Below, piece after piece: positions 34,945-44,356 of a stretch of DNA of 64,000 nt. This DNA is from Collinsella sp. Its GTDB lineage: Bacteria; Actinomycetota; Coriobacteriia; Coriobacteriales; Coriobacteriaceae. The notes under the pieces are model-generated. The model was not told the origin of the DNA. It did no database searches and saw only the letters and a program-made list of their open reading frames with translations. The DNA lies in NCBI GenBank assembly GCA_019414265.1, contig DXMJ01000001.1:32864-96863 (forward strand), given 5' to 3'. Made by a program: the position numbers and the translations under genes. Numbering within the stretch: the stretch's first letter is position 1; each line of letters begins with the position of its first letter.

Positions 34945-36591
34945 CTATGCTTCATCCTTGCGATAGACGACGCGTCCGTTAAAGATCGTCGTCTCGACTT
35001 CGAGATCGCGAAGCGCCATCGGGTTCATTTCAAACGGATTGCCCGACAGGATGACGATATCGGCAAGCTTGCCGGCGGCAAGGCTGCCCAAACGGCGCTC
35101 AAAGCCCTCGACATATGCTGAGCCGAGCGTGTGCGCTTGCAGCGTCTCGCCGAGCGTCAGGGCATTCTCGCGGAAGTATCCCTCCGCCGGGTGCCCGTCA
35201 AACTCGCTACGCGTCACCGCAGCATACACGGTATCGATAGGATCGATTGACATCACCGCAGGCCAGTCAGTACCAAGCCCTAAGTGGATTCCGCCATCGG
35301 CCTCTTCCCTATAGCGCCACATGTGGCTCATGCGCTCTTCGCCAAGAGACTCCTCGTACACGCCCTGCCCAAGGCCTCCGATGGGATGCTGCGGCTGGAC
35401 CGCAGCATTAATGCCCAGGCGCTTCATGCGAGCAATATCCTCGAGCTTCAGGTTATCTGTATGCTCGATAGCAAAACGCGCCCCCTTGTTGCCGCACACC
35501 TCCTCGGCACGCTCGACGGCATCGATAATCATCGTGGCCGATGCGTCGCCGATGGCATGAATACGAACATCGAAGCCATTCTTGCTGGCCTCGAGCATCA
35601 TGCGGTCAAGCGTCTCCTGGTTGCATGCTGGTTCGCCGCGAAAGTCCTTCCCCGTAGGAGCGTTAAGATACGGCTCATGCATGTAGGCCGTGTACGCCTC
35701 GGGACAGCCGTCCAAAATGTACTTGAGACCCGCCATTCGGACGCGCTCGCCGTGATGACGCACACGCAGGGCCTGCGACTCTGCCATCGGAGCGTCGAGC
35801 GCAGAATAGTAGCTAATACGCAGCGTACTCAGGTCCTCGCTCGCCAGACGGTCATAGATGTCGTACACGCCGGGCGTGGTCACGCCCAAAGGATACATAT
35901 CACCGATCGAAGTTATGCCGAGCTTGTTGAACTTGCGCATCGACTTGAGCAACGACGCATCAAGGTCCGGTTTGTTGAGCACAACATCGAGCAAGATGTT
36001 CGTCGCCTGGGGCTCAGACAGAAAGCCATTGGGCTCGCCGTTGTCAAAGTGGCGGATAAGGCCACCTTCAGGCGTCGGGGTATTGCGATCAATACCAACC
36101 GCCCTAAGCGCGGCGGTATTGCACCACACCACGTGCATCGAAAAATCCGAAAGCACGATTGGGCGGTCGATATCGAGCGCATCGAGGCTGCGGCAATCAG
36201 GGTCAATCGGGTTTTCCCATGCAGGCGAATACCAACCCTGGCCGTAAATCCACGGATTGTCAGGGTGTTCGGCAGCAAACTTTGCCACAGCATCCACGCA
36301 AGCCTGCTCACTCGGCAGGAACATCAGATCGCAACAGAAGTCTTCATCCTTCTGGATTGAACCAAGCGCAAAATGCATGTGTGAATCGTTGAATCCGGGC
36401 ATGACCAGTTTGTTGCCGGCGTCAATAACCTCAGTATCGGGACCGATAAACGGCTGCACCTTGTCGGGAGAGCCCACGGCCACAATCTCGCTGCCGCGAA
36501 CTGCAACGCACCCAGCGCGAGGCTCAAGTTCCTCGGCCGTAAACAGCGCCGTCGTCTTAAGGACGATATCGGCGGGAACCACCGATTCCAT
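34945..36591 (-). CDS. YtcJ-like amidohydrolase (amidohydrolase family 3)
   Basis: A 548-residue metal-dependent hydrolase. The HxH metal motif is in MPGFNDSHMHFALG. Further motifs VRIHAIGDAS and FAIEHTDNL carry other metal-binding His residues, and GLGTDWPAVMSIDPI carries the catalytic Asp region. The C-terminal DIVILSGNPFEM is typical of the urease-related fold. The ATG follows the stop of the upstream MFS gene by two bases. It probably hydrolyses an imported amide, imide or N-acyl compound. Confidence 0.9.
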   Translation of the reverse strand: MESVVPADIVLKTTALFTAEELEPRAGCVAVRGSEIVAVGSPDKVQPFIGPDTEVIDAGNKLVMPGFNDSHMHFALGSIQKDEDFCCDLMFLPSEQACVDAVAKFAAEHPDNPWIYGQGWYSPAWENPIDPDCRSLDALDIDRPIVLSDFSMHVVWCNTAALRAVGIDRNTPTPEGGLIRHFDNGEPNGFLSEPQATNILLDVVLNKPDLDASLLKSMRKFNKLGITSIGDMYPLGVTTPGVYDIYDRLASEDLSTLRISYYSALDAPMAESQALRVRHHGERVRMAGLKYILDGCPEAYTAYMHEPYLNAPTGKDFRGEPACNQETLDRMMLEASKNGFDVRIHAIGDASATMIIDAVERAEEVCGNKGARFAIEHTDNLKLEDIARMKRLGINAAVQPQHPIGGLGQGVYEESLGEERMSHMWRYREEADGGIHLGLGTDWPAVMSIDPIDTVYAAVTRSEFDGHPAEGYFRENALTLGETLQAHTLGSAYVEGFERRLGSLAAGKLADIVILSGNPFEMNPMALRDLEVETTIFNGRVVYRKDEA

Positions 36592-36593
36592 GG

Positions 36594-37805
36594 CTACTCA
36601 CCGTCCTTGGCGGCGGCAGCCTGCATGGCCTTGCGGCCGAGCTCGGGCAGGAAGAAAACCGGAACCACGGAAAGCAGGAAGCAGAGGCTCTCGAGACCCA
36701 TGTTCATAGTGTAATCGGCACCGGCAATGGCGGAGATACCGATAGGCAGGAAATAGCTCATGAGCAGGGAAATGGTGCCTACGATACCGCCAGCGGAGCC
36801 AGCATACTTATCACCAATCTCGGGAAGGAGGACAGGCATGGACTGCATGATCGGGCCGTTGATGGCGGTAAAGAAGCCATTGATGACCAAAATCGTCCAC
36901 AGAAGGAAACCAACCGGGGTGTACCACGTCACGAACATCGATATGGCACCGATGAGAGTAGTGACGATGAGAAAACCCTTGAACTTTCCAAGCTTATCGC
37001 AGAACGCAGGCCCAACGATGCAGCCGAAAAAGCTGCCAACGGTAACAATTGCGGCCATGAAACCAGCAGTGGCGACGTCTATGCCCTTGCCAAGCTGAAG
37101 CGCCTGAGGCAGGAAACCGGCATAGGCAGTGGTAGAGGCAAGTCCAAAACCGACGCCGATGGAGATTAGCCACACGCCAGGACTCTTGATAGCAACCTTG
37201 ATGTAGTCGAGCACGGGCTCGGGCTCGGGGAGCGATTGCCCCTCGGGCACATCTCGGTCAAGCACAATCCAAAGAACCCAGGAAATGGTCATGACGACAG
37301 CAGCGACCATATAAGAGTTAAAGACGCTGCCGAACAAGCCAGCGCAGATCTGAGCGACAACGATGGCAACGCACGAAGCCGCGTAGAACAAGCCCATGGC
37401 GAAACCAGTCTGTTCACGGAACCAGGTGCCGAGCACCTTGATGAGGTTGGCGTTGAGTGCCGAGATTCCCATGCCAATCAGGAACATCGATGTCATCTGC
37501 ATCGTGAACGAATCGAGCGTAAAGCAACGGAGAAAACCGCCGGCAACCGAAATTGCGGTGCAAACCGTGACAACTTTCTTAGAACCGATACGGTCACCAA
37601 GGGCACCCAGCGGAATTGAGAAGAAAACGGCGGTAAGCATAGGAACGAGGAACAGCATCGAAAAGCCGACGGTATCGATATTGAGCATAGGCATGACCTC
37701 GACGGCGAGTGCTGAGACCTGGTACTGCATGTAGTTAGCCATAAAGCACAGCAAGCAAACGACTGAAACAATCGCCCAACGCCATGAAGGAAGCTTCTCT
37801 TCCAT
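36594..37805 (-). CDS. MFS transporter (second paralogue, operon leader)
   Basis: A 403-residue major facilitator with 12 predicted helices. The signature GALGDRIGSKKVV follows helix 2. The N-terminus shares MANYMQYQVSAL with the carrier at 33740. A near-perfect ribosome site (AAAGGAG, five bases spacing) precedes its ATG. It leads the operon MFS-amidohydrolase-MFS and is divergent from a LuxR-type regulator, which probably controls all three. Confidence 0.9.
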   Translation of the reverse strand: MEEKLPSWRWAIVSVVCLLCFMANYMQYQVSALAVEVMPMLNIDTVGFSMLFLVPMLTAVFFSIPLGALGDRIGSKKVVTVCTAISVAGGFLRCFTLDSFTMQMTSMFLIGMGISALNANLIKVLGTWFREQTGFAMGLFYAASCVAIVVAQICAGLFGSVFNSYMVAAVVMTISWVLWIVLDRDVPEGQSLPEPEPVLDYIKVAIKSPGVWLISIGVGFGLASTTAYAGFLPQALQLGKGIDVATAGFMAAIVTVGSFFGCIVGPAFCDKLGKFKGFLIVTTLIGAISMFVTWYTPVGFLLWTILVINGFFTAINGPIMQSMPVLLPEIGDKYAGSAGGIVGTISLLMSYFLPIGISAIAGADYTMNMGLESLCFLLSVVPVFFLPELGRKAMQAAAAKDGE

Positions 37806-38006
37806 GATGACTCCTTTAATAAGTCGGAATAATCAAACAGCTTGGAGAACCGGGCCCTGGCTCTTAGGTATTCATATTTTGCGATTGGCCCCTCACCGAA
37901 ACCATTCGGCTAACGGCTTATCATCATTCGAAAAAAGGAGTAGTATCTCTACGCAAATTAACTAAAATGCCAGCTAAACCACTACGCAATCTCATCGGAG
38001 GTCATC

Positions 38007-38789
38007 TTGAGCTTTTTGTCCGATTCTGAATGGCTCTGCTTAAACGATCTCGTGCTTTCGATTAATTCCATCGACAGCGACCGCGAGTTTCGCTCGACCG
38101 TCCTCAAAAAGCTGCGTTTTCTCATCCCCTACGAGTCGGCTGCATTTTTCCTGAGCGACCTTTCCAGGGATCTCGTATCCACCCCGCAAGAATGGAAAAC
38201 GCGCGTCTTTCTTGACCCTCTTGGCATCGATGTCCCCGCTGGGATGCTCGAGCTCTACACCGAAAAGTACTGGCAGCAGGACATGATCGTCGCCCACCGC
38301 AATCTTACGCGCTCGACGGTGCTGCGCGAGTCCGATCAGCTCAGCCCTGGCGATATCGACAGCAGTTATATGAAGGATTATCTTGGCGGCCGCCACGTCG
38401 TCAACGTCAGTTTCTTTAATGACGAGGGCTTTTTGGGATCGCTCAATCTTAATCGCAAGAAAGAAGAGGGCGACTTTAGCGATCGCGAAGTTCAAATCCT
38501 TGAGCTCATCGAACCACACCTCACGAACCGACTATCAAAATGGCGTGTGCGCGCCGACCGCAGCTCGTCTGAAATCGTATTTGCTCACGACTACGACGTC
38601 TCAGCGCGCGAAATCGATGTGTGTCGTTGCGTGTTATCGGGCATGGACAACGCGGCCATCGCCGAAGAGCTCTCCATCAGCACTGGCACCGTTAAAAAGC
38701 ATCTGGAGAACATCTTTCGAAAAACACAGGTCAACAGCCGCGTTGGGCTCATGGCGCTCCTTCAGCAGTACACGGCGCTCAAGCAGTAA
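38007..38789 (+). CDS. LuxR-family transcriptional regulator with a TTG start
   Basis: A 260-residue regulator. The N-terminal 190 residues look like a GAF/autoinducer-type sensor domain (LIPYESAAFFL, VVNVSFFNDEGFLGSLNLNR). The C-terminus has a LuxR HTH (VSAREIDVCRCVLSG, then STGTVKKHLENIFRK). The start is TTG, supported by GGAGG at 37997-38001 five bases upstream; no ATG is better placed. It is divergent from the MFS/amidohydrolase operon across a 200-bp gap. Confidence 0.88.
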   Translation: MSFLSDSEWLCLNDLVLSINSIDSDREFRSTVLKKLRFLIPYESAAFFLSDLSRDLVSTPQEWKTRVFLDPLGIDVPAGMLELYTEKYWQQDMIVAHRNLTRSTVLRESDQLSPGDIDSSYMKDYLGGRHVVNVSFFNDEGFLGSLNLNRKKEEGDFSDREVQILELIEPHLTNRLSKWRVRADRSSSEIVFAHDYDVSAREIDVCRCVLSGMDNAAIAEELSISTGTVKKHLENIFRKTQVNSRVGLMALLQQYTALKQ

Positions 38790-38813
38790 GACCGTTCTCG
38801 CCCGCGAACCCGC

Positions 38814-40457
38814 TCACGCCCTATAAAACACGTTGTCGGCAAAAAAGTCGGTCGGCGGCTCCATGCAGGCAATCTCACCGTCGAACATCATGGCAATGTC
38901 ATCGGCAACCTGCTCGGCAAAATCCAGGTCGTGCGTGGCCATGATGACGGTGCCGCCAGCCTCTGCATGGTCACGCAGAGCGCGGGCAATGATGCGGCGG
39001 CTGGTCAGGTCCAAACCCTTGGTGGGCTCATCGAGCAATAGTAGTTCGGGGCCGATTAGCAGCAGTTTTGCCAATGCAAGCAGTTGACGCTGCCCGCCCG
39101 AAAGATCGTACGGGTGGCGTCCATCCAAGCCCGACAGCCCCAGGCTCGCCGCGCGCTCCCGCGCCACAGCCTCGTCATATCCGCAGGTCGAAGCCCATTC
39201 CATCAGCTCATCGCGCACCGTCTCGGCAACCAGCAACGCCTTGGGATTCTGAGGCAGCAGTGCCGTCGAGGCCGCCGCGCGCACCATACGACCACGCTGC
39301 AACTTGACCGTCTTGGCCAGCACCGAAAGCATTGTCGACTTGCCGCAACCGTTGCCGCCAACAACCGCATGCACCGCGCCTGCCGAAAACGACGCATCGA
39401 GCCCACGCAGCACCCAGCCGGACGCCCGATCGTAGCGAAACCAGCTCCCTGCCAGGGTGGTAGCCGGCCCAGCGTGCATTTTTGGGAGTATTCGGCATCC
39501 ACCGGCGCGCGATGGCGCCCCCGAGTCACCCTGCGGCAGTATTTGCGCCCCAAATTCAGCCGATTTGTCCGATTTCAGTCCTTTTTTTGCACCCGGAGCG
39601 CCCCCGCGCGGGTCCAAAGAGCCCGGCTGGCCACTGGCGCTGCTGAAAACTCCGTTTTTTGCACGCCGCGAGGCACCCCACCCCGGCACCTCGCCAGAAA
39701 ACAGCTCTTCACGGTACCCCAGGGAGACAATGTCAGCCACCTCGCACACGCGTCCGTCCTCAATCCGGTACGCGCACGTCGCGTATTCGAGCATCGGGCG
39801 CGGCTGGTGCGTTGCCACAACAACCGTGCAACCCAACTCGCGATTCACGCGAAACAGCGCATGCAGAAAACTCTTCTCGGCAACGGGATCCAGTTGGGAC
39901 GTGGGCTCGTCGAGCAGCAGCACGCGTGGGCGCAACGCCAGCACAGCCGCCAGCGACAGCAGCTGTTTGCGTCCGCCCGAAAGCGTATCGGTATCGCGGT
40001 GGAGCCAATCCTCCAACCCAAAGAAATAGCTGGTCTCGGCCACGCGACGGCGCATCTCATCACGCGACATGCCTAGGTTTTCCAGGCCAAACGCCATCTC
40101 GTGCCACACGGTTTCGCACACGATCTGGTTCTCGGGGTCCTGAAACACATAGCCCACACGCTCCGCGGACGCCCGGACATCCATGTCGGCAACGCTCTCG
40201 CCCAGCACGAACAGCTCGCCAGCGCATTCACCCGTCGGCGAAATCTCGGGCTTGAGCAGCGAGAGCAGCGTCGACTTGCCCGACCCGGTACCGCCAACGA
40301 GCAGTGCAAACGCACCTTGGGGGACAGACCAGTCGAGCCCGTCGAGCACCAGCGCCTCAGCCCCGGGGTAGGTAAAGCTCAGGCCCCGTACCTCAATCGC
40401 GGGTACATCAGAGCCGCACGCCACGCCCGTTACCGAGCAGCTATCCAACTGGGTCAT
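38814..40457 (-). CDS. Fused double ECF ATPase (EcfA1-EcfA2)
   Basis: A 547-residue protein with two complete ABC ATPase domains. The first has GGTGSGKST and LLLDEPTSQLDP with signature LSGGRKQ. The second has GGNGCGKST, LSGGQRQ and LLLLDEPTKGLD. They are joined by an approximately 95-residue linker (about 255-350) rich in Gly, Ser and Pro. It powers an energy-coupling-factor importer together with the upstream EcfT; the ATG shares a base with the ecfT stop (TGATG). The S component at 32404 is one candidate partner, though a shared module may serve several. Confidence 0.9.
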   Translation of the reverse strand: MTQLDSCSVTGVACGSDVPAIEVRGLSFTYPGAEALVLDGLDWSVPQGAFALLVGGTGSGKSTLLSLLKPEISPTGECAGELFVLGESVADMDVRASAERVGYVFQDPENQIVCETVWHEMAFGLENLGMSRDEMRRRVAETSYFFGLEDWLHRDTDTLSGGRKQLLSLAAVLALRPRVLLLDEPTSQLDPVAEKSFLHALFRVNRELGCTVVVATHQPRPMLEYATCAYRIEDGRVCEVADIVSLGYREELFSGEVPGWGASRRAKNGVFSSASGQPGSLDPRGGAPGAKKGLKSDKSAEFGAQILPQGDSGAPSRAGGCRILPKMHAGPATTLAGSWFRYDRASGWVLRGLDASFSAGAVHAVVGGNGCGKSTMLSVLAKTVKLQRGRMVRAAASTALLPQNPKALLVAETVRDELMEWASTCGYDEAVARERAASLGLSGLDGRHPYDLSGGQRQLLALAKLLLIGPELLLLDEPTKGLDLTSRRIIARALRDHAEAGGTVIMATHDLDFAEQVADDIAMMFDGEIACMEPPTDFFADNVFYRA

Positions 40458-41344
40458 CAGCCAAACCTCTTCTCGTCAATCGCGTACAGCACGCAGGGCA
40501 GCGCCATCCAGGCCGCATATACGACATAGCCCAGCCACGGCGCCGGCACCGATAGTTGCGGGTAAAACGAATACTGCGCCATCGCGGTCCACGCCACTGC
40601 CGTCGTGGCCACGCCAAACAGCGCAAGCGCAACCAGCGCGGCAACATCGCCGCGCTCCAGCCGATACCGCGCGTACGTCGTGCGGCGCGTCGCGGCACCC
40701 CACCCACGGGAGCGCATGGCGTCCGCGCGCTCCAGCGAATCCTCCATGCCCCAGCCCATCAACACGCTCGATGCCCGTAGGCGCGAACGCACGGGGTCGG
40801 CCGACGCATGCCCCGGCACATCAATCGCATCCTGCACCGCCAGTACCGTACGACCGCGGCGCAAAAACTGCGGGATAAGCCGCATGCACATCGAGATCAT
40901 GAGCGCGATCACCGGCGCGGTGTTGCCCAGAAGCGCAAGCACCTTGTCGTATTCGAGCATCGATGCCGCTGCCTCAAACCACAGTACGCTCGCCACAAAC
41001 AGCCCGCCCATGCACAGGCCGTATACCATGCTCTCCAGATACACCGCGCGCATGCCAATACGGAACAGCTCCGTCGAGCCCGAGGCGCTAAACAGCGGAT
41101 TGAGCACCGCGATGATCAAAATCACCGGCAGCTGCCAGCGAAGCGCCCCCAACGCACGCGCGGCGCCGCGCGTCGCAAACCCGTACGCCAACCCGCCCGC
41201 AAGCGACAGTGCAATCAGCACCGGCTGCATCGAGAACATGGTGAATCCCAGCGTCAGCACCATGTAGAGGGCCGGCACCGCCGGATGCGACATCGAAAAT
41301 GCCGCAACGGGCTCGTTGCCCGATTCCTCTCGTATGATATCCAC
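40457..41344 (-). CDS. ECF transporter transmembrane (T) component
   Basis: About 295 residues with five or six hydrophobic helices and the cytosolic region that binds the ATPases. The conserved EcfT sequence appears as GMEDSLERADAMRSRGWG. A GTG at 41344 is the likely start (GGAGG five bases upstream); the longer frame is low-complexity Arg-rich and unlikely to be translated. It is cotranscribed with the double ATPase downstream. It transmits ATP hydrolysis to toppling of the S component. Confidence 0.87.
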   Translation of the reverse strand: MDIIREESGNEPVAAFSMSHPAVPALYMVLTLGFTMFSMQPVLIALSLAGGLAYGFATRGAARALGALRWQLPVILIIAVLNPLFSASGSTELFRIGMRAVYLESMVYGLCMGGLFVASVLWFEAAASMLEYDKVLALLGNTAPVIALMISMCMRLIPQFLRRGRTVLAVQDAIDVPGHASADPVRSRLRASSVLMGWGMEDSLERADAMRSRGWGAATRRTTYARYRLERGDVAALVALALFGVATTAVAWTAMAQYSFYPQLSVPAPWLGYVVYAAWMALPCVLYAIDEKRFG

Positions 41345-41541
41345 GGGCACCTCCCATCCCTCGCGCAAAACGCCAACGCCGCAGCGCCGCCGCCATGCAC
41401 AACCAGCGCAAATACCACGTCGGCGGTACCGACATCGGCCGCCATGCGCCAATCGTTACGCGCTCATCATATGCCTGCGGTATCATATTGCGCCGTGTAT
41501 CGTTTCCAAACACACGTCTCTATAACGTAACAGGAGATCAC

Positions 41542-42954
41542 ATGGACGCAACCGCAATTATCCTCGCCGCCGGCGAGGGCACCCGCATGAAGTCGAACCA
41601 CTGCAAGGTTTCGCACAAGATCCTGGGTAAGCCCATGGTTCAGTGGATCGTCGACGCCACCATCAAGGCCGGCTGCAGCCGCGTCGTGGTCGTCATCGGC
41701 AGCCACGCCGACGAGATGCGTGCCCTTATCGACGGCGCCTACGCCAACAGCGCCACCAAGGTCGAGTGCGTCGAGCAGACCGAGCGCCTGGGCACCGGCC
41801 ACGCCGTCAAGGTCGCGCTCGAGGCCTGCGGCATCACGCAAGGCCCCGTCGTCGTGCTCAACGGCGACCTGCCGCTCATCACCGCCGACACCGTCGCCAA
41901 GTTCGCGCAGACCGTCGCCACCGGCGAGCTCGCCTGCACCGTCATGACCATGACCCCGCCCGATCCCTTTGGCTACGGCCGCATCAAGCTGGGCGCCGAT
42001 GGTCAGATCGAGCGCATCATCGAGCAGAAGGACTGCACGCCCGAGCAGGCCGCCACGCTGCTGGAGTGCAACGCCGGCTGCTACGCCTTCGACGGCGCGC
42101 AGCTCGCCGCACACATTGACGAGATCGGCAACGACAACGCGCAGTCCGAGTACTACCTGCCCGACATGCTCGAGATCCTTAAACGCCACGGCCAGGCGGT
42201 CTCCATCTTCCACTGTGACGACTACCGCGACGGCCTGGGCGTCAACAGCCGCATCCAGCTCGCGCAGCTCACCGCCATCGCGCGCGACCGCATCAACGAG
42301 CACTGGATGGCCGAGGGCGTTACCTTCATCGACCCCACGCAGGCCTGGATCGGCCCCGACGCCGTCATCGGCCGCGACACCGTCGTGTGGCCGCAGACGC
42401 ACCTGATCGGCCACGTCACCGTGGGCGAGGAGTGCCAGCTCGGTCCCAACAGCCGCCTCACCGACACCACCGTCGGCAGCGGCTGCACCATCGATGAGAC
42501 CATCGCCATCGAGGCCGTCATCGAGAACGGCGTCGACTGCGGCCCGCGCGCCTACCTGCGCCCGGGCACCCACATGCTCGACGGTTCCAAGGCCGGCACG
42601 CACGTGGAGATCAAGAAGTCCACGATCGGCGAGGGCTCCAAGGTTCCGCACCTGTCCTACATCGGCGACACCACCATGGGCTCCGGCGTCAACGTGGGCG
42701 CGGGCTCCATCACCTGCAACTACGACGGCGTGCACAAGCACAAGACCGTCATCGGCAAGGATGCCTTCATCGGTTCCGACACCATGATGGTCGCGCCCGC
42801 CCAGATCGGCGACGGCGCGCTCGTGGCTGCCGGCTCCGTCATCACCGAGCCGGTCCCGGCAGACGCGCTCGGACTGGGCCGCGCCCGTCAGGTAAATATT
42901 GAGGGCTGGGCCGCCGATTACCGCCGCCGCCTGCACGAGGACGACGAGGTATAA
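41542..42954 (+). CDS. glmU: Bifunctional UDP-N-acetylglucosamine pyrophosphorylase / GlcN-1-P acetyltransferase
   Basis: A 470-residue enzyme of cell-wall precursor synthesis. The N-terminal uridylyltransferase has LAAGEGTRMKS, and the C-terminal half is a left-handed beta-helix with hexapeptide repeats. CNYDGVHKHKTVIG is the conserved acetyltransferase active site. ATG 41542 has AGGAG six bases upstream. The gene is divergent from the ECF operon and followed by its own terminator, then prs. Confidence 0.95.
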   Translation: MDATAIILAAGEGTRMKSNHCKVSHKILGKPMVQWIVDATIKAGCSRVVVVIGSHADEMRALIDGAYANSATKVECVEQTERLGTGHAVKVALEACGITQGPVVVLNGDLPLITADTVAKFAQTVATGELACTVMTMTPPDPFGYGRIKLGADGQIERIIEQKDCTPEQAATLLECNAGCYAFDGAQLAAHIDEIGNDNAQSEYYLPDMLEILKRHGQAVSIFHCDDYRDGLGVNSRIQLAQLTAIARDRINEHWMAEGVTFIDPTQAWIGPDAVIGRDTVVWPQTHLIGHVTVGEECQLGPNSRLTDTTVGSGCTIDETIAIEAVIENGVDCGPRAYLRPGTHMLDGSKAGTHVEIKKSTIGEGSKVPHLSYIGDTTMGSGVNVGAGSITCNYDGVHKHKTVIGKDAFIGSDTMMVAPAQIGDGALVAAGSVITEPVPADALGLGRARQVNIEGWAADYRRRLHEDDEV

Positions 42955-42972
42955 CGTTTTACCAAGCATCTA

Positions 42973-43003
42973 AGGAGCTGTTCCATGGGGACGGCTCCTT
43001 TTT
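42973..43003 (+). terminator. Terminator of glmU
   Basis: AAGGAGCTGT pairs with GACGGCTCCTT and is followed by a T tract. The loop contains ATGGGGAC, so it overlaps the class of GGGGAC-loop hairpins found elsewhere in the window. Confidence 0.7.
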
Positions 43004-43146
43004 CTATCGTGACCTGCGCGACCGGATGAGTGGTCGGTTCGTGTCCGTTGACGGTAAAGACGTTATCAAGACCCGAATAACCCCGCCGCACGGTTACAAT
43101 GCAAAAAGGCATCTATATGGCATTCGATGTATAAAGGAGAAGGGTA

Positions 43147-44133
43147 ATGCCGATTAATGATCCCGAGAAGTCGGAGAATATGCGCAAGTCCATCCGCGTG
43201 TATTCCGGTTCCTCCAACCGTCCCCTCGCTCAGAAGATCGCTGAGTACCTTGGGGTCGAGCTTTCGGGCCTTACGCTAAAGCAGTTCGCCAATGGTGAGA
43301 TTTACGCCCGCTACGACGAGACCGTCCGCGGCGCCGACGTCTTCCTGATTCAGTCCGTGGCCGGCGGCAACGTCAACGACATGCTCATGGAGCTGCTCAT
43401 CGCCACCGACGCTGCCAAGCGCGCATCCGCCCGCTCCATCACCGCCGTTATCACCCACTACGGCTATGCCCGCCAGGACCGCAAGGCCGGCCCGCGCGAG
43501 CCCATCACCGCCCGCCTCGTCGCCAACCTGCTCGAGCGCGCCGGCGTCGACCGCATCATCACCCTCGACCTGCACCAGGGTCAGATCCAGGGCTTCTTCG
43601 ATATCCCGGTTAACCACCTGTCCGCACTGCCGCTGTTTGGCCAGTACTACAACGACATGCACTTCGACACCGACAACCTGGTTGTCGTCTCCCCCGACGT
43701 GGGTCGTGCCAAGGCCGCCAAGAAGCTGTCCGACATGCTCGGCTGCGACTTGGCCATCGCCCACAAGGGTCGTCCGCGCCACAACGCTGCCGAGGTCATG
43801 GGCATCATCGGCGACATCAAGGGCAAGACCTGCATCATCAATGACGACATGATCGACACCGCTGGCACCCTGTGCGCCAACGTCAAGGAGCTCAAGGCTA
43901 TGGGCGCTGGCGACATCTACGTCTGCGCCACCCACGGTATCTTCTCCGGTCCGGCCATCGAGCGCCTGAACGACGCCCCGATCGTCGAGTGCGTCGTCAC
44001 CGACGCCATCCCCGTCGAGGTCGGCGGCAAGATCAAGACCATCTCGGTCGCCGAGGAGTTCGCTCAGGCCATCTCCGCCGTTTACCACGAGGAGCCCGTC
44101 TCCACGCTCGTCGGCGGCGACTTCGCGCTGTAG
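43147..44133 (+). CDS. prs: Ribose-phosphate pyrophosphokinase
   Basis: A 328-residue PRPP synthetase, class I. Motifs include SGSSNRPLAQ at the start, the flag-region YARQDRK and the PRPP-binding loop DDMIDTAGTL. Its product feeds purine (pur genes at 54-62 kb), pyrimidine, histidine and NAD synthesis. GGAGAAGGG precedes the ATG. The order glmU-prs-pth is common in bacteria. Confidence 0.96.
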   Translation: MPINDPEKSENMRKSIRVYSGSSNRPLAQKIAEYLGVELSGLTLKQFANGEIYARYDETVRGADVFLIQSVAGGNVNDMLMELLIATDAAKRASARSITAVITHYGYARQDRKAGPREPITARLVANLLERAGVDRIITLDLHQGQIQGFFDIPVNHLSALPLFGQYYNDMHFDTDNLVVVSPDVGRAKAAKKLSDMLGCDLAIAHKGRPRHNAAEVMGIIGDIKGKTCIINDDMIDTAGTLCANVKELKAMGAGDIYVCATHGIFSGPAIERLNDAPIVECVVTDAIPVEVGGKIKTISVAEEFAQAISAVYHEEPVSTLVGGDFAL

Positions 44134-44161
44134 TCGCATCGTCCTTGCAACCCGGCGCATC

Positions 44162-44239
44162 GCCGCCGGAACAGAAGAAACCCCCGCGCTCCCCCTTGCT
44201 TCGCAAAGGTCGCGCGGGGGTTTCTTCTGTTCCGGCGGC
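44162..44239. repeat. Hairpin repeat, family 2, copy E
   Basis: Perfect 27-bp arms (44162-44188 beginning GCCGCCGGAACAGAAG, and 44213-44239) surround a 24-nt loop containing CTCCCCCTTGCTTCGCAAAG. The loop is shared with the element at 61998, while the arms are unrelated. It lies between prs and pth. Confidence 0.75.
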
Positions 44240-44356
44240 TCGCTCTGCCGCGGCCGTGCTTTTGTCTGGTGGGATTTCGCTGAAGCAAAGCCTCGCATTC
44301 GGCGGGCGTGGTAGCCTTTGTCGTTGATTGAACTATTTACGTAACGGAGGACAAAC

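Noticed and set aside
41345..41452. N-terminal extension of EcfT
   Set aside because: The added residues are Arg/Cys/Gly-rich with no helix or homology, and a GTG with a good ribosome site lies downstream.
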